Below, in pieces: positions 17,150-26,284 of a DNA stretch of 64,000 nucleotides. Source of the DNA: Pseudomonadota bacterium (GTDB taxonomy: Bacteria; Pseudomonadota; Alphaproteobacteria; Micropepsales; Micropepsaceae); the NCBI GenBank assembly GCA_021804785.1, contig JAJZGY010000001.1, positions 62,001 to 126,000 of the forward strand. Direction: 5' to 3'. Position 1 is the first letter of the stretch, and each line of letters begins with the position of its first letter. The translations under genes were made by a program, and so were the position numbers. The notes beneath the pieces are model-generated. The model saw only the letters and a list, made by a program, of their open reading frames with translations. It did not search any database and had not been told where the DNA came from.

Positions 17150-18133
17150 TCAAGAATGCTGAAATGCTTCGACCAGATTACGTGCCGCGGCATGAGGCAG
17201 CACCCGGCTGGCGAGGACGTCCTCTTCGATACGCCTTGCTGCCTCGGCACTGCGCGGATCATGGAGGATCTTTTCAGTGAGAGCACTCCGGACCTCACTC
17301 CAAAACCAGCCGCGGGCCTGCTCCTGGCGTAACTGCTGCAGGTGGCCTTCTCGCGATAGCCTGCTGTGAAGGGCTTCAATCGCTGTCCATGTTTCCCCGA
17401 TAGCGACACCTTCATGGGATGAAATCGCCAGTACGTCGGGCGCGATTGATGGATATTTAGGACGCATCAGGTGCAAAGCCATGCGGTAATCCGCGACAGC
17501 TCTGCGGGCCGCCGGCGCAAGATCGCCATCGGCTTTGGTTACGAGCACCAGATCAGCTAATTCCATCGCCCCCCGCTTGATACCTTGGAGTTCGTCTCCT
17601 CCTCCAGGGTTCGCCAGCAAAACAAAAACATCCACCATTTCAGATACGGCGGTTTCGGACTGTCCGACTCCAACCGTCTCAATTATGACCACATCGAAGC
17701 CCGCCGCTTCCGTGAGCAGCATCGCCTCGCGTGTACGGCGAGCAACGCCACCCAGCGTTGTACCCGCCGGGGAGGCACGGATGAAGGCGTCGGGATCCCG
17801 CGACAGGTTTGCCATTCTTGTCTTGTCGCCAAGGATGGAACCTCCGGAGCGCTGCGACGAAGGGTCGATCGCCAGCACAGCAACCTTATGTCCCAAACCG
17901 GTCAAGTGCTTACCAAATACCTCGATGAAACTTGACTTGCCTGCACCAGGGGCTCCCGAAATACCGAGGCGGCAGGCGTTCCCGGTCCGTGGTAGCAATC
18001 CGGTCAGCAAGTTCTCGGCATCGCTCGCATCGCCCGGGCGCCTCGATTCGACGAGCGTAATGGCCCGTGCCAGCGCCCTGCGGTCACCGGAACGAATTTG
18101 TAACGCCAGGTCGTGAAGGCCTCTATCGGTCAC
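17150..18133 (-). CDS. meaB: Methylmalonyl-CoA mutase-associated GTPase
   Basis: G3E P-loop GTPase (MeaB/ArgK) of 327 residues that protects and reloads methylmalonyl-CoA mutase with intact B12. Motifs: Walker A GAPGAGKSSFIE, switch region AIDPSSQRSGGSILGDKTRM, DVVIIETVGVGQSE (Walker B) and the base-specificity NKxD counterpart LVTKADGDL. The start is a GTG at 18133 with no strong ribosome-binding site. Its partner, the mutase at 10302-12449, is on the opposite strand, with lipA, the acyl-activating enzyme and phaZ between them. Confidence 0.96.
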   Translation of the reverse strand: MTDRGLHDLALQIRSGDRRALARAITLVESRRPGDASDAENLLTGLLPRTGNACRLGISGAPGAGKSSFIEVFGKHLTGLGHKVAVLAIDPSSQRSGGSILGDKTRMANLSRDPDAFIRASPAGTTLGGVARRTREAMLLTEAAGFDVVIIETVGVGQSETAVSEMVDVFVLLANPGGGDELQGIKRGAMELADLVLVTKADGDLAPAARRAVADYRMALHLMRPKYPSIAPDVLAISSHEGVAIGETWTAIEALHSRLSREGHLQQLRQEQARGWFWSEVRSALTEKILHDPRSAEAARRIEEDVLASRVLPHAAARNLVEAFQHS

Positions 18134-18210
18134 GCTAGAACCACAATCCCTTGCCTAAGATTTTTCCCGGGCCCCAGTGTGGCCAATCGAAAGCTTGAAC
18201 GGAAGCGCAA

Positions 18211-19062
18211 ATGCGGCAAATTCTGTGGGCGGTCGCGACACTGCTGGCTATAGTCTCTTCAGTCTCGGCGGGTGCAGCAAGGTCCAAAACCCAGCTGCTG
18301 CCTAACACCACTAGCCGGGTCGACATCAGCTATGAACTGCGCTTCTGGTTCATGCCATTTGGACATACCAATTATCACGTTACCTACGAGAACCGAGCCT
18401 ACCAAGCTACATCCCAGTTTAACACCAGCGGGCTTGTTAGCGTGTTCTGGCAGGCCCAGATCAATGCTGGTGTCAGCGGCTGGCTTAGCGGCCATAAACT
18501 TTTACCCTTTATTTATGAGTCCTTCTCACGTCGTTCGTCGGGAAAAATTCAGCAGGTCAAACTTTCCTTTCAACAGCATGGTCCTCCGCTATTGTTAGCT
18601 AATCCGCCTTACAACACTAAGCGGTATCCAGTTTCAGCAAAGGAGCAGGAAGCGGGAATTGATCCGATGAGTGCAATTAGCTTTGTCCTGACTGGTGCAT
18701 CGGCCACGTCTGAGCAACCGTGCGGGAAAATTGTGCATGTGTTTGACGGACGCAGAAGGTACGACATCGTATTCACCTACCTTCATGACGAAAAATCTAA
18801 CCACGACCGATTTCCGGGGGCGGGCCCGGTGCATATCTGCGCTCTGCATTATTTCCAGATCGCCGGGTTCAAACCTAATCTGCTACGTGGCAAAAATCAC
18901 TGGCCCCCCATCTATGCACGTGTTGCTGACATTGCGAGACCAACTGCGCCACTGGGAAACTATGTCATCCCTCTGCAAATATGGGCAGACACGGAATGGG
19001 GTGAGGTAAGCGCGCACCTCACAAATCTACGTATTGATGGCCGGACCATGTTGAAACACTAG
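18211..19062 (+). CDS. DUF3108 envelope protein
   Basis: 283 residues with an N-terminal signal peptide (hydrophobic core LWAVATLLAIVSSVSAGA with Ala at the likely cleavage site), so probably periplasmic or envelope-associated. The body is mostly predicted beta strands with the DUF3108 pattern (YELRFWFMPFGHTNYHVTY; later HVFDGRRRYDIVF and YARVADIARP). The molecular function of the family is not established. GGAAG lies five bases before the ATG. Its TAG stop overlaps the reverse-strand stop of pncC in the sequence CTAG. Confidence 0.75.
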   Translation: MRQILWAVATLLAIVSSVSAGAARSKTQLLPNTTSRVDISYELRFWFMPFGHTNYHVTYENRAYQATSQFNTSGLVSVFWQAQINAGVSGWLSGHKLLPFIYESFSRRSSGKIQQVKLSFQQHGPPLLLANPPYNTKRYPVSAKEQEAGIDPMSAISFVLTGASATSEQPCGKIVHVFDGRRRYDIVFTYLHDEKSNHDRFPGAGPVHICALHYFQIAGFKPNLLRGKNHWPPIYARVADIARPTAPLGNYVIPLQIWADTEWGEVSAHLTNLRIDGRTMLKH

Positions 19063-19547
19063 AGCATCGTAAGCAAAAGTTGCAGCGCGGCTTCCATCGT
19101 CTTTATTCTCACTTGGCCGCGACCGATGTCGCCAAATCGGTGAGCTTCATGTCGTATCGATCGGTTCTCGCGGGCAACCGCAATGTGAACAAGGCCTATG
19201 GGCTTGAGCGGCGTCCCCCCGGAGGGTCCTGCAATGCCAGTAACGGCGACAGCCAGGTGAGCGTTAGAATTTGATAACGCGCCTTCCGCCATCAAACGGG
19301 CCACCGGCTCCGAAACCGCGCCCATGTCCGCAATGATGTCTCCTGGCACACCAAGCAGATCTTTCTTCGCACGATTGGAGTACGCGATGAAACCTCGATC
19401 GATAACATCAGATGAGCCTGGGATTTCGGTCAGTAATCCACCTATCAGTCCGCCCGTACAGCTCTCGGCAGTAGCAATACGTACGCCTTGGTCACGGGCC
19501 TCAGCCAGTACCCGCTCGGCTAACCGCAGCTGGGATGAAGTAAACAT
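19059..19547 (-). CDS. pncC: Nicotinamide-nucleotide amidase (CinA C-terminal family)
   Basis: 162-residue stand-alone CinA C-domain. It deamidates NMN to nicotinate mononucleotide, recycling the pyridine ring. Motifs: IATAESCTGGLIGGLLTEIPGSS (active-site Ser region), FIAYSNRAKKDLLGV, and AVTGIAGPSGGTPLKPIGLV. The N-terminal molybdopterin-like half of long CinA is absent, as in PncC. The ORF opens at 19586, but a perfect AAGGAGG six bases upstream fixes the ATG at 19547. It follows pgpA by 19 bases in the ispDF-pgpA-pncC operon. Confidence 0.95.
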   Translation of the reverse strand: MFTSSQLRLAERVLAEARDQGVRIATAESCTGGLIGGLLTEIPGSSDVIDRGFIAYSNRAKKDLLGVPGDIIADMGAVSEPVARLMAEGALSNSNAHLAVAVTGIAGPSGGTPLKPIGLVHIAVARENRSIRHEAHRFGDIGRGQVRIKTMEAALQLLLTML

Positions 19548-19566
19548 GGAAAGCCTCCTTGCAGAC

Positions 19567-20019
19567 TCACACCAACCCCGTGGCATGAATCGCCGCTACT
19601 AAAATTGCGGCCATCAAGCCGGCGACCAGATCGTCCAGCATGACGCCGAGCCCACCGGGCGCACGTTCAGCCGCGCTCGCTGGCCACGGCTTCAAGATAT
19701 CAAACAGACGGAAGGCGCCGAACGCCAGAACATATCCGGGCAATGTGAGGGGGGCTGCCATGCACGCAAGCAATTGGCCTGCGACCTCATCAATGACGCA
19801 CTCAGAAGGGTCGTGCCGGCCGGTGGCTCGCACATGGATGTCACAAACCCAAATTCCCAGGACACTCACTGCAGCTACCGCTGCACCTAAGAACCCCAAA
19901 CCGCCAGCATGCATCAGCCCGAATGCCGGGACGAGGGCAAGCATACTTCCAAACGTTCCAGAGGCAAATGGGATGTAGCCGACCCCAAACACCGATGCTA
20001 TGAACGAAGCAAGTTTCAT
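19567..20019 (-). CDS. pgpA: Phosphatidylglycerophosphatase A
   Basis: 150-residue inner-membrane lipid phosphatase that removes the phosphate from phosphatidylglycerol-phosphate. Typical features: GVGYIPFASGTFGSMLAL near the N-terminus, DPSECVIDEVAGQLLA (conserved acidic catalytic segment), and RLFDILKPWPASAAERAPGGLGVMLDDLVAG at the end, with three to four hydrophobic helices between. The ATG overlaps the stop of ispDF by four bases (ATGA), indicating translational coupling. Confidence 0.95.
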   Translation of the reverse strand: MKLASFIASVFGVGYIPFASGTFGSMLALVPAFGLMHAGGLGFLGAAVAAVSVLGIWVCDIHVRATGRHDPSECVIDEVAGQLLACMAAPLTLPGYVLAFGAFRLFDILKPWPASAAERAPGGLGVMLDDLVAGLMAAILVAAIHATGLV

Positions 20020-21167
20020 ATTGGCATCTTCACTGTAACCAAAGATTCCGCGGCGAGCCCTTCACGGCGTCCAGTGAATCCAAGCCCTTCTGTAGTGGTA
20101 GCTTTGACTGATATCCGTCCGATACTAACACCAAGAATTTCGGCCATGCGCGTGCGCATAGCCTCCCGGTGCGGACCAATCTTGGGGCGCTCGCAAATCA
20201 GTGTTACGTCGCCATGTACGAATTGCCCGCCGGCTGCACGCAGCAAGGACATCGCATGAGCGAGAAAGCGATCTGATGATGCGTTTCGCCAGCGGTCGTC
20301 CGTTGGCGGGAAATGTTGGCCTATATCTCCAGCTCCGATTGCACCCAAGATTGCGTCAGTCAATGCGTGGAGGCCTGCATCAGCATCGGAATGGCCCTCC
20401 AAGGCATGGCTGTGGGCTATGCGGACACCGCAAAGCCAGACATGATCGCCCTCTTTAAAGCGATGAACATCAAATCCGGACCCAGTGCGAAACTCAAAGC
20501 CCCCCGCCAGAAGACGTTCGGCAATGACGAGGTCATCCTGGGTTGTGATTTTCATATTGCTCTCTTCGCCATCTACTCTCGTGATGGTCAGGCTGGCGGC
20601 TTCAGCTAAAGCCATATCGTCGGTGACGGGCACGGCTTTGAACTGACGGTGCGCGTTCAAGATTTCAGCAAAGTGGAAGCCCTGTGGTGTTTGTGCCCGC
20701 CAGACGCCGTCGCGTGGTACCAACGACCAGCTGCCGTCCGCAGCCTGCCGACGCAGCGTGTCAGCGACGGCGACCATGGGGATCGCAGCCGATGCCCCGC
20801 CTTCAAGCGCCGAAAGGATTCGCGCGATGAGTGCGTGGCTGATCAAAGGCCTGGCAGCATCGTGAATAAGGACAAAATCTGGGGACATCGCGGTCAGAGA
20901 TTCGAGCCCATAACGGACCGATTCCTGACGCGTCGCACCACCTAGGACCGGCTCTGGCAATTCCAGGCCGGCGGTAGCCGTATTGTAATTTTCCAGATGA
21001 TCTGGATTTACGACGACGTGAATGAGGCCATTGGCGATACCGGACAAGGCCTGAATCGTACGGCGCAGGACCGGCTGACCAGCCAGCAGGCGGTATTGTT
21101 TGGGCAAACCACCGCCGAAGCGTTCGCCTCTACCGGCAGAGACAATCAAAATGGCAACCGAGGACAT
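20016..21167 (-). CDS. ispDF: Bifunctional IspD-IspF, MEP isoprenoid pathway
   Basis: Fusion of 2-C-methyl-D-erythritol 4-phosphate cytidylyltransferase (IspD) and 2-C-methyl-D-erythritol 2,4-cyclodiphosphate synthase (IspF), a fusion seen in many alphaproteobacteria. IspD: VSAGRGERFGGGLPKQY and LIHDAARPLI, then RAQTPQGFHF. IspF starts near FRTGSGFDVHRFKEGDHV and has LEGHSDADAGLHALTDA (zinc His/Asp) and the C-terminal KATTTEGLGFTGRREG. The ORF opens at 21296, but the first 43 residues do not resemble IspD, so I use the ATG at 21167 (383 residues); the ATG at 21176 is equally possible. Confidence 0.95.
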   Translation of the reverse strand: MSSVAILIVSAGRGERFGGGLPKQYRLLAGQPVLRRTIQALSGIANGLIHVVVNPDHLENYNTATAGLELPEPVLGGATRQESVRYGLESLTAMSPDFVLIHDAARPLISHALIARILSALEGGASAAIPMVAVADTLRRQAADGSWSLVPRDGVWRAQTPQGFHFAEILNAHRQFKAVPVTDDMALAEAASLTITRVDGEESNMKITTQDDLVIAERLLAGGFEFRTGSGFDVHRFKEGDHVWLCGVRIAHSHALEGHSDADAGLHALTDAILGAIGAGDIGQHFPPTDDRWRNASSDRFLAHAMSLLRAAGGQFVHGDVTLICERPKIGPHREAMRTRMAEILGVSIGRISVKATTTEGLGFTGRREGLAAESLVTVKMPI

Positions 21168-21340
21168 GGGACCCATCGCAGCTGGACGGGCGTTTCTAGC
21201 AGAAGCGGGGACCATGTCTGTAGCCGCCAGGTTCCAGGTAAGAGCAGTCTTCCATGAGGGTGTATTTGGCAGGAGGCCTGAGAAAGGCCCTTGCACTAGA
21301 AATTGCCTAGTTTATGATCAATTTATGAAATGCCTATTTT

Positions 21341-22444
21341 GTGAGCACGATGCTATCTCGACACACCGTAGAGCAAGCGCAACAGACCTACGCCCGCCAT
21401 ATCGCGGTGGCGCTACCGTCCGCTTTGCTCATGGTGAGCCTTGACGATGCGATCATTTACGCCAATCCGGCGGCTGAACAGTTCTTTGGACTAGGCCTTC
21501 CATTATTGTTGAAGCAGCCATTCCATACTCTACTGCCATTTGGCTCGCCGCTACTGCCCCTCCTCGAGCAGGCGCGTGAGCGTGGTGCGACAGTCGGCGA
21601 ACGGGACCTCGACCTTTCAACCCCAAAGCTCGGCGAGAGACTAGCCGACGTGACCGCGACACCCCTGCCGGAACCTCCGGGTGCGGTCGTGCTAATGCTT
21701 CAGGAACGGGGGCTTGCACACCGGCTTGACCGCCAAATCCTGCATCGTGGTGCAGTGCGCTCACTTTCCGGCATGGCGGCAGTTCTGGCCCATGAAATCA
21801 AAAACCCCCTCGCAGGCATCCGGGGCGCCGCTCAACTCCTGGAGGAGGCGGTTCCAGTACAGGAACGGAACCTTACCGAGCTGATTTGTGCTGAAAGCGA
21901 TCGTATTCGGGGCCTGATTGATCGCATGGAGGCGTTCGGAGATACCCATGTCGCTGCCCAAGACGCCGTCAACATTCATGAGGTCTTGGATCGCGTCCGC
22001 AAGGTAGCCATCTCTGGCTTCGCGCGTCACATCAGATTTACCGAGTCATTTGATCCATCCTTACCGCCCGTTCTGGGCGACTTCGACAGCTTGGTACAGG
22101 CGTTTCTTAACCTTGTAAGAAATGCGTCCGATGCCGTGGCAGACGACGGTGGAGAAATAGTGCTGACGAGCGCCTATCGACCGGGGATGCGGATGCGCGC
22201 GGGACCAGGCAGCATCAGTGTCCCGCTAGAAGTGACTGTTCGCGATAATGGCAGCGGTATCCCAGCCGATCTTTTACCGCACATCTTCGATCCCTTTGTG
22301 ACAACAAAATTAAGGGGTTCCGGGCTTGGCCTCGCCTTGGTGGCCAAAATCATCGGGGACCACGGTGGGGTCATAGAATGTGACTCCGGACCAGGGCGAA
22401 CCCAGTTTCGCATTCTTTTACCTAAAGCAGGTGAGCCCCGATGA
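21341..22444 (+). CDS. ntrB: Nitrogen-regulation sensor histidine kinase NtrB
   Basis: Cytosolic kinase/phosphatase for NtrC, controlled by PII in known systems. 367 residues: N-terminal PAS domain ([19 protein letters not shown]), dimerisation/His domain with the phospho-acceptor in [23 protein letters not shown], and an HATPase_c domain with N box ([11 protein letters not shown]), G1 (VRDNGSGIP), F box and G2 (GSGLGLALV). No transmembrane segments. Starts GTG (or ATG at 21350). It overlaps ntrC by four bases (ATGA). The usual alphaproteobacterial dusB upstream is absent; ispDF is divergent instead. Confidence 0.96.
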   Translation: MSTMLSRHTVEQAQQTYARHIAVALPSALLMVSLDDAIIYANPAAEQFFGLGLPLLLKQPFHTLLPFGSPLLPLLEQARERGATVGERDLDLSTPKLGERLADVTATPLPEPPGAVVLMLQERGLAHRLDRQILHRGAVRSLSGMAAVLAHEIKNPLAGIRGAAQLLEEAVPVQERNLTELICAESDRIRGLIDRMEAFGDTHVAAQDAVNIHEVLDRVRKVAISGFARHIRFTESFDPSLPPVLGDFDSLVQAFLNLVRNASDAVADDGGEIVLTSAYRPGMRMRAGPGSISVPLEVTVRDNGSGIPADLLPHIFDPFVTTKLRGSGLGLALVAKIIGDHGGVIECDSGPGRTQFRILLPKAGEPR

Positions 22445-23886
22445 CCAAAGGTCAAGTCCTAGTTGCCGACGACGACTCCGCCATCCGAACCGTGGTTTCT
22501 CAAGCCCTGGGACGGGCAGGCTATGACGTCCGAACAACATCCACCGCTGCCGGCCTCTGGCGCTGGGTGGCGGCCGGCGAGGGCAATGTCGTGATCAGTG
22601 ATGTCGTGCTTCCGGACGAAAACGGGTTTGATCTCATTCCCCGTATCAAGCGCAATCGTCCGGAATTACCGGTCATTATGATGAGCGCTCAAAATACCAT
22701 TTTGACAGCGATCACGGCAGCCGAACGCGGCGCGTTTGACTACCTACCAAAACCATTTGATCTCAAAGACTTAATATCCGTTGTTCAAAGAGCACTTGAA
22801 TTACCTCAGGCCCAGCGCAGCAGCCCTTCAGAGGAGGGCGCTGAAGAACGGCTACCGCTGATTGGGCGCTCTCCGGCGATGCAGGAGATCTACCGCATCA
22901 TCGCTCGCCTGACCCAAACGGACTTAACCGTAATGATCACTGGGGAAAGTGGTACGGGAAAAGAGCTGGTCGCGCGTGCACTCCACGATTACGGCAAGCG
23001 CCGTAGGGGGAGCTTTGTCGCTGTAAATATGGCGGCAATTCCAAAGGAGCTCGTAGAAAGCGAGCTCTTCGGTTATGAGCGCGGAGCCCTCGCCGGCGCC
23101 ACACACAGAGGAATAGGGCGCTTCGAGCAGGCCGAAGGAGGCACTCTTTTCCTCGACGAAATCGGCGACATGCCCTTGGAGGCCCAGACCCGGTTGCTCA
23201 GGGTTTTACAGCAGGGCGAATACACCACGGTCGGTGGACGATTGGCGATCAGGACCGATGTCCGTATTATTGCCGCGACCAATCGCGATCTGCGGCAGCT
23301 TATTGCCCAAGGGCTCTTTCGAGAGGATCTTTATTACCGGCTCAACGTGGTACCCTTGCGCCTGCCACCCTTGCGGGAACGCGCTGAAGACATCCCGGAC
23401 CTCGTGCGACACTTCCTCCGCAAGGCCGAAGAGGAAAACTTGCCCACCAAAAGGCTGGATGCGGATGGCCTCGAGCTTTTGAAGCGCTACCGCTGGCCGG
23501 GCAATGTCCGAGAGCTCGAAAATGTCATTCGGCGCCTTGCTGTTTTGCATACTGGGGAGACGATCACTGCCGATGTCGTCTCTGGTGAGCTGAATGAGCC
23601 GGTGCGCCCACGTGCTGCGGAGGACACGGAGGTTACGACCCTGGCCGAACTCCTGGAGAAGCGGCTAGCAGATGTTTTCGCTGAATATGCGCCACAATTA
23701 CCTCCGCCCGGCCTCTATGACCGGGTACTGGTAGAAATGGAACGGCCACTCTTCTCCCTGGCACTCGCGGCGACGAGAGGTAACCAGATAAAGGCTGCCC
23801 ATCTGCTTGGCCTTAACCGCAATACCCTGCGCAAGAAGTTGCGCGAGCTCGGATTGGACGTGGTGAGGGGCGTCAAGAGCGCTTGA
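22441..23886 (+). CDS. ntrC: Nitrogen-regulation response regulator NtrC with altered GAFTGA motif
   Basis: 481 residues. Receiver domain with phospho-acceptor Asp54 ([13 protein letters not shown]) and K in YLPKPFD; AAA+ domain with Walker A GESGTGKE and Walker [15 protein letters not shown]-terminal Fis-type helix-turn-helix ([22 protein letters not shown]). It activates nitrogen-assimilation genes when phosphorylated by NtrB. The L1 loop motif that contacts sigma-54, normally GAFTGA, reads GALAGA at residues 215-220 (23083-23100), while flanking ELFGYERG and GRFEQAEGG are normal. Loss of the key Phe and Thr may weaken sigma-54 activation. A sequencing error is unlikely because it would need substitutions in two codons. 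Confidence 0.95.
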   Translation: MTKGQVLVADDDSAIRTVVSQALGRAGYDVRTTSTAAGLWRWVAAGEGNVVISDVVLPDENGFDLIPRIKRNRPELPVIMMSAQNTILTAITAAERGAFDYLPKPFDLKDLISVVQRALELPQAQRSSPSEEGAEERLPLIGRSPAMQEIYRIIARLTQTDLTVMITGESGTGKELVARALHDYGKRRRGSFVAVNMAAIPKELVESELFGYERGALAGATHRGIGRFEQAEGGTLFLDEIGDMPLEAQTRLLRVLQQGEYTTVGGRLAIRTDVRIIAATNRDLRQLIAQGLFREDLYYRLNVVPLRLPPLRERAEDIPDLVRHFLRKAEEENLPTKRLDADGLELLKRYRWPGNVRELENVIRRLAVLHTGETITADVVSGELNEPVRPRAAEDTEVTTLAELLEKRLADVFAEYAPQLPPPGLYDRVLVEMERPLFSLALAATRGNQIKAAHLLGLNRNTLRKKLRELGLDVVRGVKSA

Positions 23887-23995
23887 CTAGGGCGCCTTCC
23901 CCCGGCAGGCCTGTTGCGATTGAGGCACGCAGCATTCTTGCAACACGCTGTGTCTTCGCTACACTAAGCCTTCCACTATAGTTTCACGCTGTGGC

Positions 23996-26284
23996 GTGAA
24001 TAGGAACTGGATGGCAGCGACCAGCACGATTGAGGGCCCACGGGGTAAGATTTTGGCCCAGTTGGCGACGGCCTCCCGGCCTTCGTTGATTGCGTTTGCG
24101 GTCGCCATCTTAAGCGTCCTGTCTGGCATGGCGACCTACGGGTTGCTTACCGGCCTCATTCCATTCTCGCTGAGTACGGCCGGTCTGATTGCGGTCATGC
24201 TCGTCAATTTTGTACTCGTCCTGACATTGGGGGGGCTCATAGCGTGGCGCCTCGCCAAATTGTGGGCGGAACGGCGTTCTGGAATCGCTGGAGCGCGACT
24301 GCACGTACGACTGGTGGCTTTGTTTGCCGCGGTTGCCATTGTCCCGACCATTCTTGTTGCGGTCTTCGCGGCCGTAACACTCAACCTCGGAATGGAGGCA
24401 TGGTTCTCAACGCGGGTTCAGTCCGCACTGAGCAGTGCCATTCAGGTGGCAGAGGATTATGAGCACGACCACGAGACGGTGATCTCAACTGATGCTGTAG
24501 CCACTGCCAATGCGATTGCTCAGGATCAGCAGCTTTACCAGGGAGGTAAAGTCAACACTCCACTTCTGTTCGCCAAACTCCAGGACATTACCAATGACCG
24601 TGGGATCCTGGCTTCATACATTCTGAGTTCCAAAGGCAGGATTATCGGGAGCACGATACCCATCCAATCCACCCAGGCACTCAAAAAGCCTACGCTGCCC
24701 TCGCCGGGAAATTTTGCCGAAGCCGCCAAAGGTAAGGTGGTGATTGATGCCAGCAGCAGGTTGGGAATCGAACGGGCCCTGATCCGTTTGCCGATGTTCA
24801 CCGACGCCTATTTGCTTGTAGTACGGCCGATCGATCCACAGGTTCTGAACTATTTCCAGCGCACGACGGATACTGTCGCCGAATATAACCGGTTGAAGCA
24901 AAATCGGGCCGACGTAGAACTGGTATTTGCCTTACTTTACGGAATCGCGTCGCTGCTCATCCTTCTCGTCGCAGTCTGGCTGGGGATTTGGGCTGCGAAA
25001 GAACTCGTTAATCCAATTTCGCAACTTATCGGTGCAGCCCAGCGCGTCTCTGAAGGTGATCTGCGAGCTCAGGTTGCTGTGACACATCAGGATGATGAGC
25101 TTGGGCGTCTTGGACATGCGTTTAACCGGATGACAATGCAGATATCCGCGCAGCGCGATGAGCTCATCGCCGCGAGTCATCAGATTGATGCCCGAAGACG
25201 CTTTATGGAAGCGGTCCTGACCGGAGTTTCGGCAGGTGTCATAGGCCTCAATTCCGAAGGATTAATCACGCTTGTTAACCGAGCTGCGGCGCGTCTTCTC
25301 AACGCAACACCTGAAGAAATGGAAGGTCATCATTACTCTGAGGCGGTGCCGGAACTTGCAGGACTGATTCGAAGGGCAATGGGCGAACCTGTTGGTCGGG
25401 CCAGCGGCGAGGTGGTTGTCAAACGCGCTGGAGCAACGCAGACGCTGAGCGTGCAGGTTGACAGCGATTCAGCCGGTGATTTCGTAGCGACCTTCGATGA
25501 CATAACAGATTTGGTCTCGGCCCAACGAACCGCGGCATGGGCAGATGTAGCTCGCCGCATAGCCCACGAAATCAAAAATCCGCTGACGCCCATTCAGCTA
25601 TCGGCTGAACGATTGAAGCGCAAATACACGCGCGAGGTGGAAACCGACCCGGAAATCTTCGCGCAGTGCACTGACACCATCATTCGCCAGGTCGGTGACA
25701 TTGGACGTATGGTCGATGAATTCTCGTCGTTTGCACGCATGCCAGCACCGGTAATGGCAACGCAAAATTTCCAGGAATTGCTGCAACAGTCCGTGTTTTT
25801 GCAGCGAGTCGCAAATTCCCAGATCGAATTTTCGATAACGGCGCCAGCCGATCCAATCCGCATTGTCTGCGATGGGCGGCTGCTTTCACAGGCGCTCACC
25901 AACGTCCTCAAGAATGCGACTGAGGCTATTAGTGCCCGCCTTGCAAAAGGAGAGGAATTTTCTCCCCGTATCGACGTCATCGCAAGCGCACTTGACACGC
26001 AGCTTCGGTTGCAAATCTCCGATAACGGCATCGGACTTCCTACAGAGCACCGCAACAGGCTAACCGAGCCCTACGTAACGACGCGGGCGAAAGGTACGGG
26101 GCTTGGTCTTGCCATAGTACGCAAGATAATTGAGGACCATGGTGGCGAAATTGCGCTCGGCGACCGGTCTGATGATGGAGTCGGGGCGCAAGTTAATATC
26201 ACCCTACCGCTACAACGTCCTTTGGGGCGGATAGTGGAAATGGAAGGCGAGCATGAGCAAGCACGGATCGCGGATCGCGCCTGA
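23996..26284 (+). CDS. ntrY: Membrane sensor histidine kinase NtrY
   Basis: 762-residue NtrY. The N-terminal third has transmembrane helices (two near residues 30-85, one near 105-135) and a periplasmic segment, then another helix around 305-330. HAMP (KELVNPISQLIGAAQRVSEGDL) and PAS (GVIGLNSEGLITLVNRAAARLL) follow. HisKA has the phospho-His in [22 protein letters not shown], and HATPase_c has LTNVLKNATEAI and GTGLGLAIV. It signals nitrogen or redox status to NtrX in related species. The GTG at 23996 is the ORF start; ATG at 24011 has GGAA nearby and may be the true one. The 3' end overlaps ntrX by 32 bases. Confidence 0.95.
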   Translation: MNRNWMAATSTIEGPRGKILAQLATASRPSLIAFAVAILSVLSGMATYGLLTGLIPFSLSTAGLIAVMLVNFVLVLTLGGLIAWRLAKLWAERRSGIAGARLHVRLVALFAAVAIVPTILVAVFAAVTLNLGMEAWFSTRVQSALSSAIQVAEDYEHDHETVISTDAVATANAIAQDQQLYQGGKVNTPLLFAKLQDITNDRGILASYILSSKGRIIGSTIPIQSTQALKKPTLPSPGNFAEAAKGKVVIDASSRLGIERALIRLPMFTDAYLLVVRPIDPQVLNYFQRTTDTVAEYNRLKQNRADVELVFALLYGIASLLILLVAVWLGIWAAKELVNPISQLIGAAQRVSEGDLRAQVAVTHQDDELGRLGHAFNRMTMQISAQRDELIAASHQIDARRRFMEAVLTGVSAGVIGLNSEGLITLVNRAAARLLNATPEEMEGHHYSEAVPELAGLIRRAMGEPVGRASGEVVVKRAGATQTLSVQVDSDSAGDFVATFDDITDLVSAQRTAAWADVARRIAHEIKNPLTPIQLSAERLKRKYTREVETDPEIFAQCTDTIIRQVGDIGRMVDEFSSFARMPAPVMATQNFQELLQQSVFLQRVANSQIEFSITAPADPIRIVCDGRLLSQALTNVLKNATEAISARLAKGEEFSPRIDVIASALDTQLRLQISDNGIGLPTEHRNRLTEPYVTTRAKGTGLGLAIVRKIIEDHGGEIALGDRSDDGVGAQVNITLPLQRPLGRIVEMEGEHEQARIADRA

